Of a DNA stretch of 64,000 bases, positions 47,707 to 56,385 are shown piece by piece. The notes beneath the pieces are model-generated. The model saw only the letters and a program-made list of their open reading frames with translations, did no database searches and was not told the origin of the DNA. The position numbers were made by a program, and so were the translations under genes. Location of the stretch: assembly GCF_030913655.1 (NCBI RefSeq), contig NZ_CP133189.1, positions 2,666,001 through 2,730,000 on the forward strand, given 5' to 3'. Position 1 is the first letter of the stretch; each line of letters opens with the position of its first letter. This DNA is from Clostridium sp. MB40-C1. GTDB lineage: Bacteria; Bacillota; Clostridia; Clostridiales; Clostridiaceae.

Positions 47707-47746
47707 GCTATGTTTCAAGAAATTATTTATTTCTTAAAACATAGCC
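47706..47746. terminator. Terminator of the deacetylase gene, sharing its stem with 30807-30857
   Basis: GGCTATGTTTCAAGAA and TTCTTAAAACATAGCC, a 16-bp stem with one mismatch and a 9-nt loop, starting at the last base of the stop codon. Confidence 0.75.
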
Positions 47747-47827
47747 CAAATTCTTAAATATACTAATTTTGAAATTTTTACGGAAGTTTATGCAAAATTC
47801 TTGACATACTTCCTAATCAATACACTT

Positions 47828-47983
47828 TTAATATCCTTTTTTCTTTGCTTCTATTCCACTTTCATTTATCCCTGGTTCTTTTACTGTTGTATTCAGTTTA
47901 TTTTTAGCCCATTGATTTTGAGTTTTTACCCCATTAGCTAAAAAATTTCCTTTAGTCCATTCTTTTTCATGTTCCTTTTTCAT
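47828..47983 (-). CDS. Hypothetical small hydrophilic protein
   Basis: A 51-residue Lys/Asn/Glu-rich soluble protein (M-K-K-E-H-E-K-E-W-T-K-G-N-F at the start). The start is ATG 47983 after a strong AAGGAG site; a longer frame runs upstream without one. Not recognised. It stands alone between the deacetylase and the Bce-like locus; size and composition recall small spore proteins, which is only an impression. Confidence 0.55.
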   Translation of the reverse strand: MKKEHEKEWTKGNFLANGVKTQNQWAKNKLNTTVKEPGINESGIEAKKKGY

Positions 47984-48072
47984 ACTATCACTCCTTGAAT
48001 AATATATATTCATTCTTTAATAGTATGGTTGTATCTCACTATTAGTAGTCATTGAATATACTTACTGTTTAC

Positions 48073-49881
48073 CTACTTATTTACTTCATCTATTATTTTT
48101 CTCTTCCATATTCCAAAATATATACAATAAATTAATGTTACAAATACTATAACCTTTAATTCCCAAAGTATTGAATTATAATTGAAAATAAGTCTAAGTA
48201 ATTTAAAGATAAAAGATAAATTTAAAACACTTATTAAAAAAGGAGCAAAAAACATAACTATCATTTCCCTCTTAATAATAGAATTAACAACCTGTCTTGA
48301 CACTCCTAAATTTATCATTATATCATATTTTCCTTTTTCTTTTTTCATATCATCATAAAATTTATAATAAAGAAAACTTACTCCCATAAGGAAGAATACT
48401 AACGCCTCAAAACTACAAAAATACAAAATTCCAAGAGATAACTGCTTTTCATTTTTAACTAATAAATCCTTTATTATTATATTTCCCTTACCCTTAATTT
48501 TTTTTTGTATTTCTTCTAAAACTCTTATATCAGTCTTTTTATTAAATTGATACATATAATAAGTTTCTATATAATCTAAATTTAATCCTTCTAATGTTTC
48601 TTCATTAATTACGATTAATGTTCCTACCATTCCTCTTGGCATCAATTTATCTTTAGAAAAATATTTTATATTAATTTGTTTATTTTCTACTGATATAGGT
48701 TCTGAATAAATTTTCTCTACATAATCATTGTTTCCATCATAATTGCTTACTAAAATCCCTTCATATTTTTTTAAAGGATGCTTCTTGTAATTAAACTTAT
48801 TCGCTAACCTATTAAATTCTTCTTGTGATACAAAACTATGATAATTACGATCTAACTTTGAGTAAATCTTTATACTATCACTTTTAAAACTTATTCCTTG
48901 TTTATTTAACATATCTGATATTTTATTATTATAATCTACTTCACTTACATAATAACTTATGTCAAATGGATACATAACATCTTTTTTATACTCAGTTACT
49001 TCTTTTTGAATATATATCCCTCCAAAAAGAAACAATGAAATGGATAAAAAAATACTCATTATAAATAACATATTTTTGTTTGCAGCTGTTTTCTCTCTTA
49101 CACTAGATATAAATATCATATTGATTTTATCATTATATATTTTTTTCGACTTAGAAATAGCGTCAAAAACATATGTAAAAGAATAATTAAAAAAGAATAG
49201 ATTATATAAAAAACCACATGCAAAAAATGGTATTATGAGATATACTGCATTAAATTCATAAATATATTTTATTATAATAATTGTACATATAAAAAATAAA
49301 ATTGCTAAAGATGCTTTTATTCCTGATGAATTTTTATATATCTTACTTTTATTTATATTTTTAATATATATTCCATTTAAAAATCCACATATAGTAAATA
49401 TAACAAATAAATTCCTAACAGTTATAATAACAGTATTTAAATTATCTAACCTGTATATTTTCTTATCATAAATGCTTCCAAAACCCATCATTATAAATTT
49501 AGAAAATGCAATACCTATTATAACTCCTATAGTAATAATTAAGAACCCTAGTATTGTAGTCTCTAATAATATGACTTTTCTCATATGCCGTTTTGATGCA
49601 CCTAATTTATAAAATATCTTAAATTCTTCTATTCTCGAAGTTAAAAATACTCTTAAAGAATAATTTATCAGAAAAAATATTCCCAAAATCAAAGTTCCTT
49701 GTACATAATCAACATTAGCTAAAACCTCCTTTATTTTTTTATCACTTAAAAACTCAGGATTATTTGTAATTAAAATAAAAAAATAATATACAACTACAGA
49801 GATTATTCCACTAAAAACAAAAGCTCTATATTTCTTTAAATTTCTTTTTATGTTTTTTATAATTATAATTTCAAGATCCAT
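48073..49881 (-). CDS. ABC transporter permease, BceB/FtsX-like (first transporter)
   Basis: A 602-residue permease with about ten helices: one near the N-terminus (20-40), groups at 55-75, 105-135, 150-170, 185-245 and 275-300, a large extracytoplasmic region (about 300-490), and three C-terminal helices (about 495-600). This is the layout of BceB-type permeases that sense and remove peptide antibiotics. Its start overlaps the ATPase stop by 11 bp. It is the last gene of the regulator-kinase-ATPase-permease run. Confidence 0.87.
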   Translation of the reverse strand: MDLEIIIIKNIKRNLKKYRAFVFSGIISVVVYYFFILITNNPEFLSDKKIKEVLANVDYVQGTLILGIFFLINYSLRVFLTSRIEEFKIFYKLGASKRHMRKVILLETTILGFLIITIGVIIGIAFSKFIMMGFGSIYDKKIYRLDNLNTVIITVRNLFVIFTICGFLNGIYIKNINKSKIYKNSSGIKASLAILFFICTIIIIKYIYEFNAVYLIIPFFACGFLYNLFFFNYSFTYVFDAISKSKKIYNDKINMIFISSVREKTAANKNMLFIMSIFLSISLFLFGGIYIQKEVTEYKKDVMYPFDISYYVSEVDYNNKISDMLNKQGISFKSDSIKIYSKLDRNYHSFVSQEEFNRLANKFNYKKHPLKKYEGILVSNYDGNNDYVEKIYSEPISVENKQINIKYFSKDKLMPRGMVGTLIVINEETLEGLNLDYIETYYMYQFNKKTDIRVLEEIQKKIKGKGNIIIKDLLVKNEKQLSLGILYFCSFEALVFFLMGVSFLYYKFYDDMKKEKGKYDIMINLGVSRQVVNSIIKREMIVMFFAPFLISVLNLSFIFKLLRLIFNYNSILWELKVIVFVTLIYCIYFGIWKRKIIDEVNK

Positions 49882-50629
49882 ATTTTTTTCCTCCTAGAAA
49901 AGTATTGAATTCTAGGATATCTCTATAAAAAGCTTTTCTTTCTTCTCCGCTGTGTATCTCACTATATATTTCTCCATCCTTTATAAATAAAACTCTATTT
50001 GCATAACTCGCTACAAATGGATCATGAGTAACTAAAAATATAGTCTTTCCTTCTTTTTTGTTTATACTTCTTAATATCTTCATAACTTTTTTAGTTGAAT
50101 TAAAATCTAATTTGCTTGTAGGCTCATCTAAAAACATAATTCCTTTATCTTGTGCTATAGCTCTAGCTATTTCTCCTTTTTGACTTTGCCCTCCTGATAA
50201 CTGTCCTACCCTTTTTAAAGCTAAAGTTTCTATTTCTAATAAACTTAAACTATGATTTACCCTATATTCTATATCTTCCTGTTCCTTCTTCTTCTCTAAA
50301 AGAAGAGGATACAAAATATTATCTTTTATTGTTAAATCTTTTATTAACTTTACATCTTGAAAAACAAAAGAAAAATTTTTTCTTCTAAATTCCCTTCTAC
50401 CATCATCATCTAAATTATTTACATTATATCCTTTTATAATAACTTCACCAGCTGAAGGAGTTATTATGCTAGAAATTACTTTAAGTAAAGTACTTTTCCC
50501 ACTTCCCGAAGGACCCATTACAGCTATAAATTCACCTTTTTCTAAAAAAAAGTTAATATTCTTTAATGCAATTATTCCTTTTTCAGTACCATATATTTTA
50601 TAAACATCTTTCAACTCTATATCTTCCAT
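49871..50629 (-). CDS. ABC transporter ATP-binding protein, BceA-like (first transporter)
   Basis: A 252-residue ATPase with Walker A GPSGSGKST (about 39-47), signature LSGGQSQK (about 144) and Walker B G-I-M-F-L-D-E-P-T (about 165). The signature has Lys where Arg is usual. It is 13 bp downstream of the sensor kinase gene and is translationally coupled to the permease gene, forming a Bce-type module with them. Confidence 0.92.
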   Translation of the reverse strand: MEDIELKDVYKIYGTEKGIIALKNINFFLEKGEFIAVMGPSGSGKSTLLKVISSIITPSAGEVIIKGYNVNNLDDDGRREFRRKNFSFVFQDVKLIKDLTIKDNILYPLLLEKKKEQEDIEYRVNHSLSLLEIETLALKRVGQLSGGQSQKGEIARAIAQDKGIMFLDEPTSKLDFNSTKKVMKILRSINKKEGKTIFLVTHDPFVASYANRVLFIKDGEIYSEIHSGEERKAFYRDILEFNTFLGGKKYGS

Positions 50630-50642
50630 TTTACACCTCTAG

Positions 50643-51617
50643 TTAAAAATATATATTTACAGCAGTTCCTTCTCCCTCATTAGAAGCAATTTCCAAAGAA
50701 TGATTTAATTTTTTACATACTTCATTAGTTATGTATAGTCCCATACCTGTAGATTCCCCATAAATTCTACCATTTTCTCCTGTATAAAATGGTTCTGTTA
50801 TCCTTTTTAGATCTTTCTTATGAATTCCTACTCCTTCATCTTTAACAGATATATATTTTCTACCTTGTGTATCTCCTCCACTTATCTCTATTACCTTTCC
50901 TTTTGCCTTCGAGTATTTCACACCATTACTTATAATTTGTTCTAATATAAAACCAATCCATTTTTTATCTGATTTTATATTAAAGTCTTCTATAGTTACT
51001 CTAGGGAAAACTCCATTTTTAATAAACAAAGTTTTATTTAAATTTACTACTTCTAAAACAAGTTCCTTTAAATTAAAATCCTTAATATTAAAATCATGTT
51101 CAAAATTATCTAATCTAGCATTATACAAAACTAAATTTAAGCCTTTTTCAAGCTTTTCTATTTCATATTTCATATCTCTTATACAATCGTAATCTTCATT
51201 TTCCTGCATTATTAATTTTATAACCGATAAAGGTGTTTTCATTTGATGAACCCATTGATTTATAAAATTTAAATGCTCCGTTTGTTTTTTTATATTTTGA
51301 TGAATATAGTATTTGTATAAATTATAAAGTTCACCTGTATAATTATTTAACACATTTCCCATATGAGAATCGCCAAAAGAATTCAAGCATTCTTCAAAGT
51401 TATTAGGCCTTTTTTCTAAACTTTTATATAGCTTATTTTCATTGAAATATTTTAACCCTAAATAAGCGAATAGGTTAAATGAACTTAATGCTATAAAATA
51501 AATAAAATCATTCCACTCTTTCAATCCTCCAAATACTCCATATAAAAAAAATAGCACTACAAAATTCACCATAAATAAAGCTATATATCCTAAATTATTT
51601 TTTAAAAAAAGCTTCAT
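50643..51617 (-). CDS. Sensor histidine kinase, intramembrane-sensing (BceS-like)
   Basis: A 324-residue kinase with two N-terminal helices (about 10-28 and 36-52) and almost no extracellular loop, as in BceS-type kinases that read the transport activity of a partner ABC transporter. The phospho-acceptor His lies in W-V-H-Q-M-K-T-P-L-S (about residue 127), the N-box in I-I-S-N-G-V-K-Y-S, and the G-box in T-G-M-G-L-Y-I. It begins 3 bp after the response regulator gene. Confidence 0.92.
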   Translation of the reverse strand: MKLFLKNNLGYIALFMVNFVVLFFLYGVFGGLKEWNDFIYFIALSSFNLFAYLGLKYFNENKLYKSLEKRPNNFEECLNSFGDSHMGNVLNNYTGELYNLYKYYIHQNIKKQTEHLNFINQWVHQMKTPLSVIKLIMQENEDYDCIRDMKYEIEKLEKGLNLVLYNARLDNFEHDFNIKDFNLKELVLEVVNLNKTLFIKNGVFPRVTIEDFNIKSDKKWIGFILEQIISNGVKYSKAKGKVIEISGGDTQGRKYISVKDEGVGIHKKDLKRITEPFYTGENGRIYGESTGMGLYITNEVCKKLNHSLEIASNEGEGTAVNIYF

Positions 51618-51620
51618 ATA

Positions 51621-52322
51621 TTATTCCCTCCAGGTTACATTTAATCTGTATCCTTCTCCTCTAACAGCTTCAATTGAATTTTCTATTCCTAATTCCAAAA
51701 GCTTCTTCCTAACCCTTGTTATATTCACGTTTAAAGTGTTTTCATCTACAAAATTTATATCATCCCAGATTTTTTCTAACAAATCCCCTCTTGATGCAAC
51801 CTTAGGGTACCTTTTCATCATCATCCTTAAAAGTTCTCCCTCTTTTTTTGATAAAATAGTCCCCTTATCATTATAATGAACTTCAAATCTTTCAAGATAA
51901 AAAACAAGTCCTTCTATTTCTATAACTCTTTCTTTTTCTTTATTAATTGCATAGTCTCCATATACTCTTCTAAGTTGACTTTTTATTTTTGCTAAAACTA
52001 CTTCATAATAGAATGGTTTAGTTATATAATCATCAGCTCCACTTTCTATAGCCATAACTTGGTTCATTTCAGAATCTCGTGCAGACAGAAAAATTATAGG
52101 ACACAATGATTTTTGTCTTATCTTGTTGCACCAATAATATCCATCATACTTTGGAAGATTTACATCCATAACAACGAGATTAGGATTTTCTTCTTGAAAA
52201 ATATCTATTACTATATCAAATTCTTCAACTACTACCACCTCATATCCATATCTCTCAATATATTCAGAAAGTAACTTTGCAATATTTTTGTCATCTTCAA
52301 CTATCATTATTTTATAAGTCAT
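51621..52322 (-). CDS. OmpR-family response regulator (BceR-like)
   Basis: A 233-residue regulator: receiver domain with acidic pair in V-E-D-D, phospho-Asp in V-V-M-D-V-N-L-P (about residue 53) and K in I-T-K-P-F; then an OmpR/PhoB winged-helix DNA-binding domain with V-N-I-T-R-V-R-K-K-L. It should act with the kinase encoded next. A BceR-type operator lies upstream of the second ABC transporter, the likely target. The ribosome-binding site is weak. Confidence 0.92.
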   Translation of the reverse strand: MTYKIMIVEDDKNIAKLLSEYIERYGYEVVVVEEFDIVIDIFQEENPNLVVMDVNLPKYDGYYWCNKIRQKSLCPIIFLSARDSEMNQVMAIESGADDYITKPFYYEVVLAKIKSQLRRVYGDYAINKEKERVIEIEGLVFYLERFEVHYNDKGTILSKKEGELLRMMMKRYPKVASRGDLLEKIWDDINFVDENTLNVNITRVRKKLLELGIENSIEAVRGEGYRLNVTWRE

Positions 52323-52469
52323 ACTTTATCTTTAGCGAGAGATTGCATTGCAAATACTAAACCCTCACTAAAATTCACCTCTTTTCTTTTTATACTATCT
52401 TCTATGTATAACATGTTAATATCTTTGTTACATTTTAACCTACAGCCATATATGTTACAACTTTACTTA

Positions 52470-52507
52470 AAAATAGATAGCTCTCCTAAGAAAGCTATCC
52501 ATTTTTT
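52470..52507 (-). terminator. Terminator between the transglycosylase-like gene and the regulator gene
   Basis: On the minus strand GATAGCT and AGCTATC enclose a 10-nt loop, followed by T-rich sequence. It splits the locus into two transcripts. Confidence 0.72.
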
Positions 52508-53012
52508 ACTTTAATTCAGGATGAACTATTTTATATATTTTAGCCCTTTTTTCTATTTTCTCTGCATAGTATTGTTTCGCATAATCCTTCATTCTTTGAT
52601 CTTGATCTTTATTTCTCTCAAGCCACGCTACTGATAGTTCCTTGTAATCATTATTCTTAAAATTCTTTGAAATATACCACGCACCCATTTTTATATTTGT
52701 GTCTATATTAGCTATATCCTCTTTTTTAAAATTACTTAATCCCATTTCTTTAGCATATTTTTCTACTTTTGTATCTTTGAAATTAAATGGACCTACCGCT
52801 TCGCCTTTAGTATATTGTTCATTTATATCCATAAAATTATTCTCAAAATGAATTACTGCTGCTAATGTAGCTGGATCTACATTATATTCTCTTGCATATT
52901 GCTTTATTTCTTTTGTATATTTTAATTTATAAAGCGCATTTCTAGTAAATACTCCTGCACCTATTATAGCTATTATTAAAACTCCTACAATACCACCTAT
53001 TATTTTTTTCAT
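52506..53012 (-). CDS. Membrane-anchored lytic transglycosylase-like (SLT) protein
   Basis: A 168-residue protein with an N-terminal anchor helix (about 4-24) and an SLT/goose-lysozyme-like domain: Y-N-V-D-P-A-T-L-A-A-V-I-H-F-E-N-N-F places the catalytic Glu near residue 57, and G-E-A-V-G-P-F-N-F takes the place of the usual G-A-x-G-L-M-Q. It is 12 bp after the second permease gene, so it is cotranscribed with that ABC transporter. Murein cleavage is inferred from the fold. Confidence 0.78.
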   Translation of the reverse strand: MKKIIGGIVGVLIIAIIGAGVFTRNALYKLKYTKEIKQYAREYNVDPATLAAVIHFENNFMDINEQYTKGEAVGPFNFKDTKVEKYAKEMGLSNFKKEDIANIDTNIKMGAWYISKNFKNNDYKELSVAWLERNKDQDQRMKDYAKQYYAEKIEKRAKIYKIVHPELK

Positions 53013-53024
53013 GTATTTTCCTCC

Positions 53025-54941
53025 CTATTCTGTAACTGTTTTATAATAAAATTTCACTGTTAAAAAGTAATACACTAAATATATTACTGTGTATGGAATT
53101 GCTGTTAAAATTATTGGAGTAAATGTTCCTATCTCTAGCCATTTCCCGAACTTAGATAATGCTACTGCACCATGGCATATTCCCATTGTAAGAGGTGCAA
53201 AGAATATAAATGCCATTTGTTTATAAATAGACGCTTTAATCTCTGAATCTCTAACTCCGATTTTTCTTAATATTAGGTATCTTGTTTTTTCTTCATTTGC
53301 TTCTGATAATTGTTTAAAGAAGATTATACTTGCTGTACAAACTAAGAACACCAATCCCACAAAACTTCCTATGAAAAGTAATGTTCCAGTTGCAGCTATC
53401 TCTTGTCTGTAAACATCATAATAGTTTGCAGAAGCTACCCTTAACTTTAATTCTCCCTTTTCATCTACACCTTTGTCATTTTTATAGTTTTTTATTAAAC
53501 TATTAAACTTCTCAGACAATTCACTACTTCTATTATGATTTTCAACTAAATACATACTAATTTTTTGTTTTTTCATTTCTTTACTTAATTTGTTGAATTC
53601 TTCATCCTTAACTACAATAACGTCATTTAACACAAAGCCATTTGCTATAGCCATTTTTTTTACTTCAACTACATTATAAGTTTCTTTTCTTTTACTTAAT
53701 TGAATTGACTTTATAGTTTTATTTGGATCGCCAAACCTAGTTACCAAATAGGAATCCTTATCTGTTAATAATTTTTTATTTAATTCTATATCCTTAATCT
53801 CAGCTATTTTTTCAAAATCACTCTCTGCAATTAAATTTTGACTAAATCCACCCCCCTCTTTTGGATCCACTTCATTATTTACTGTAGTAATAATAATTTT
53901 TTGTTTTAATTTATTGGTATCATTATTTGTAATTAAATCATCAACTTTTTTTGTCAATTCACTATCTACATCTTTAATAACATAATCAAATGGATTTTCT
54001 CTTCCTATATTTAAAGAGAAATTTTTATAAAAACTTATACTAAATCCTAAGGAAGTTAATGTTGTAGCTATAAGTATAGCTATAGTAGCCAAACTTCTTG
54101 AATTCCCTTTTATCCTATATAGTAGTTGAGAATTTGATATCATATTTAAGCCTTTATAATGCTTGTTTTTATTTTTTTTCTTTGCTTTAAGGTAAAATAC
54201 TAGAAGTGAACTAAAGAATAGATACGTTCCACATACAACTGTAACTAATGTTATCATTGATACCATTTCCATATTTTGTTCAAATTGAAGAACATATAAT
54301 AAGTATCCTATAAATAATAAAACCAATGCTGATATTGCTGTAACAATTGATGCTTTAGGTAATTCTTCTCCCCTACTTTCAGCCTTAAATAAATCTATTA
54401 GTTCATACCTATATACCATTGTTGATCCATGTATTGATACGAATAAAAATATAATTATAAAAGCTTTTATAGTTTCATAAGTAGCAGTCATTGTAAATGA
54501 AGCTTTTATCATATTTTCAGCATCTATCATTTTCATAAATAGCTGTATAAACCCTTTGGATAATAGACCTCCAAATATTATCCCTACTACTAAGGCTATA
54601 ATTCCCATGAGCATTGTTTCATAAAACATCAGAGTTCCAATACTTCTTTTCTTTATCCCAAGTAATGAGTAAAGTCCTATTTCTTTCTTTCTCTTTTTAA
54701 TAAAGAAAGAATTTGAATACCATATAAATATAAATACAAATAATGCCACTATATAAGAAGAAGCTGAAAATGCCTGTCCTACCTTTTTCATTCCTTTAGA
54801 TACTGTTGAGATTTGCTCATTATACTCAATAGACTTAAATAATGCATATACTATGACAGCAAAGGTCATTGAAAAAAAGTACATTATATAATTTTTAAAA
54901 TTTATCTTTACATTTTTAATAGCAACACTAAACAATGGCAT
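53025..54941 (-). CDS. ABC transporter permease, BceB/FtsX-like (second transporter)
   Basis: A 638-residue permease with about ten helices and a large extracytoplasmic domain (about 300-510) between helices 7 and 8, the BceB layout. ATG 54941 is used; an in-frame GTG lies three codons upstream. It overlaps the ATPase gene by 14 bp. It is paralogous to the first permease and is followed by the transglycosylase-like gene. Confidence 0.88.
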   Translation of the reverse strand: MPLFSVAIKNVKINFKNYIMYFFSMTFAVIVYALFKSIEYNEQISTVSKGMKKVGQAFSASSYIVALFVFIFIWYSNSFFIKKRKKEIGLYSLLGIKKRSIGTLMFYETMLMGIIALVVGIIFGGLLSKGFIQLFMKMIDAENMIKASFTMTATYETIKAFIIIFLFVSIHGSTMVYRYELIDLFKAESRGEELPKASIVTAISALVLLFIGYLLYVLQFEQNMEMVSMITLVTVVCGTYLFFSSLLVFYLKAKKKNKNKHYKGLNMISNSQLLYRIKGNSRSLATIAILIATTLTSLGFSISFYKNFSLNIGRENPFDYVIKDVDSELTKKVDDLITNNDTNKLKQKIIITTVNNEVDPKEGGGFSQNLIAESDFEKIAEIKDIELNKKLLTDKDSYLVTRFGDPNKTIKSIQLSKRKETYNVVEVKKMAIANGFVLNDVIVVKDEEFNKLSKEMKKQKISMYLVENHNRSSELSEKFNSLIKNYKNDKGVDEKGELKLRVASANYYDVYRQEIAATGTLLFIGSFVGLVFLVCTASIIFFKQLSEANEEKTRYLILRKIGVRDSEIKASIYKQMAFIFFAPLTMGICHGAVALSKFGKWLEIGTFTPIILTAIPYTVIYLVYYFLTVKFYYKTVTE

Positions 54942-55692
54942 TATGTTCACCGCCTAACATGGATGTTAAGTCAATTATTTGTTGAAAAAACTCCTTTCTT
55001 GATGTAGTTCTTTCAATTTCTCTATAAAGCTTACCATCTTTTATAAATATTACTCTTTTGCAATATGAGGCTGCAAAAGCATCGTGTGTAACCATCATTA
55101 TTGTTGATTTATCATTTTTATTTAAATTTTCAAGTGTCTCTAACAATTCTCTTGATGACTTAGAATCCAACGCCCCAGTAGGTTCGTCAGCTAAGATTAG
55201 GGAAGGTCTGTTTATAAGAGCCCTTGCTGCCGCTACCCTTTGTTTTTGTCCACCAGATACTTCATACGGATATTTCTCGAGTAAATCATAAATTCCTAAT
55301 TTACTTGTTATATCTTCTATACTATTATTAATTTTCTTATAAGAAACTTTTGATAAACTTAAAGGTAATGCTATATTTTCTTTAATAGTTAATGTATCTA
55401 AAAGATTAAAGTCTTGAAATATAAATCCTAGCTTTTTTCTTCTAAAATCTGATAATTTATCACCTTTTAATTTTGTAATATTATCTCCATCTATAACTAT
55501 ATATCCCGCTGTCGGTTTATCTATAGTAGATATAATATTTAAAAGTGTAGACTTCCCAGCTCCTGAAGGACCCATAATTCCAACAAATTCACCTTCAAAT
55601 ACTATTAAATCTATTTCATTTAATGCTTGATATACATTTCCTTTTGCTCCGTATACCTTAGTTAAATTTTTTGCTTTTAATATTTCTTTCAT
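54928..55692 (-). CDS. ABC transporter ATP-binding protein, BceA-like (second transporter)
   Basis: A 254-residue ATPase with Walker A GPSGAGKST (about 41-49), signature V-S-G-G-Q-K-Q-R (about 147) and Walker B L-I-L-A-D-E-P-T-G-A-L-D. ATG 55692 follows GAGGAGGG; the longer frame has no ribosome-binding site. It is the first gene of the second Bce-type transcript, preceded by a non-consensus -35 region and a TTACA-N4-TGTAA site, which points to activation by the nearby response regulator. Confidence 0.93.
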   Translation of the reverse strand: MKEILKAKNLTKVYGAKGNVYQALNEIDLIVFEGEFVGIMGPSGAGKSTLLNIISTIDKPTAGYIVIDGDNITKLKGDKLSDFRRKKLGFIFQDFNLLDTLTIKENIALPLSLSKVSYKKINNSIEDITSKLGIYDLLEKYPYEVSGGQKQRVAAARALINRPSLILADEPTGALDSKSSRELLETLENLNKNDKSTIMMVTHDAFAASYCKRVIFIKDGKLYREIERTTSRKEFFQQIIDLTSMLGGEHNAIV

Positions 55693-55716
55693 GTAAAATC
55701 CCTCCTCACAGTTCAT

Positions 55717-55722
55717 ATTATA
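55717..55722 (-). promoter_or_regulatory. -10 box of the second Bce-type transcript
   Basis: TATAAT on the minus strand, 24 bp before the start codon. The hexamer 17 bp upstream (TATCTG) does not match the -35 consensus, as expected for an activator-dependent promoter. Confidence 0.55.
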
Positions 55723-55765
55723 AAATATCTCTTTTTTATCAGATATCGATTTACCTTTCACTAAA

Positions 55766-55781
55766 ATTACAAAATTGTAAT
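55766..55781. promoter_or_regulatory. BceR-type operator TTACA-N4-TGTAA
   Basis: A perfect inverted repeat ATTACA-aaat-TGTAAT, matching the TNACA-N4-TGTAA form known for BceR-like regulators. Its centre is about 60 bp upstream of the inferred transcription start of the second ABC transporter. Confidence 0.75.
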
Positions 55782-55787
55782 GATAAA

Positions 55788-55838
55788 AAGCCCTGCTTTA
55801 ATAGAGTGTAAAAACAACACCCTTTTAAAACAGAGCTT
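55788..55838. terminator. Imperfect 20-bp hairpin upstream of the second Bce transcript
   Basis: AAGCcCTGcTTTAA and its partner ending CAGaGCTT form a long stem with a few mismatches and an A-rich loop; on the minus strand it ends GGGCTTTTTAT. It follows the moaC terminator and may back it up. Confidence 0.6.
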
Positions 55839-55849
55839 AAGGCACATTT

Positions 55850-55880
55850 AAATAAAAAAACAGGTGAAAAATTCACCTGA
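55850..55880 (-). terminator. Terminator of the molybdenum operon (after moaC)
   Basis: On the minus strand CAGGTGAA-ttt-TTCACCTG followed by seven Ts, 16 bp after the moaC stop. Confidence 0.92.
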
Positions 55881-55895
55881 AAGTTAAAAAACTGA

Positions 55896-56378
55896 TTATT
55901 TTCTTATAAATTCTCCGGATTTACCACCAGTTTTTTTGAGAAGTTTTATATCTGAAACAACCATTTCTCTATCTATAGCCTTACACATATCATATATAGT
56001 AAGTGCTGCTACTGAAACAGCAGTAAGAGCTTCCATCTCTACTCCAGTTTGTCCAGTAGTTTTAGCTTCAGCTATTATATCTACTTTAAAATTTTCTTCA
56101 TCAAATTTAAAATTAATATCACAACCTGAGAGCATAATAGGATGGCACATTGGAATTATACTAGGAGTATTTTTTGCTCCCATTATTCCTCCTACTTGAG
56201 CTACTGAAAGAACATCTCCTTTTTTTATGCTTCCTTCTTTAACCCTTTGTAAGGTTTCCTTTTTCATATATATACTTGCACAGGCTATTCCTACCCTTTT
56301 GGTTTTATCTTTATCGCTGACATCTACCATTCTTGCTCTTCCTTCTTTATTTATATGAGTAAGTTCTCTTTCATCCAT
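55896..56378 (-). CDS. moaC: Cyclic pyranopterin monophosphate synthase
   Basis: Completes, with MoaA, the first step of molybdenum cofactor synthesis from GTP. The 160-residue protein has the conserved KGDVLSVAQVGGIMGAK block (about 53-69), M-C-H-P-I (about 77) and G-V-E-M-E-A-L-T-A-V-S-V-A-A-L-T (about 116-131) with the catalytic residues. It lies 7 bp after moaA and ends the operon. Confidence 0.96.
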   Translation of the reverse strand: MDERELTHINKEGRARMVDVSDKDKTKRVGIACASIYMKKETLQRVKEGSIKKGDVLSVAQVGGIMGAKNTPSIIPMCHPIMLSGCDINFKFDEENFKVDIIAEAKTTGQTGVEMEALTAVSVAALTIYDMCKAIDREMVVSDIKLLKKTGGKSGEFIRK

Positions 56379-56385
56379 ACCATTT

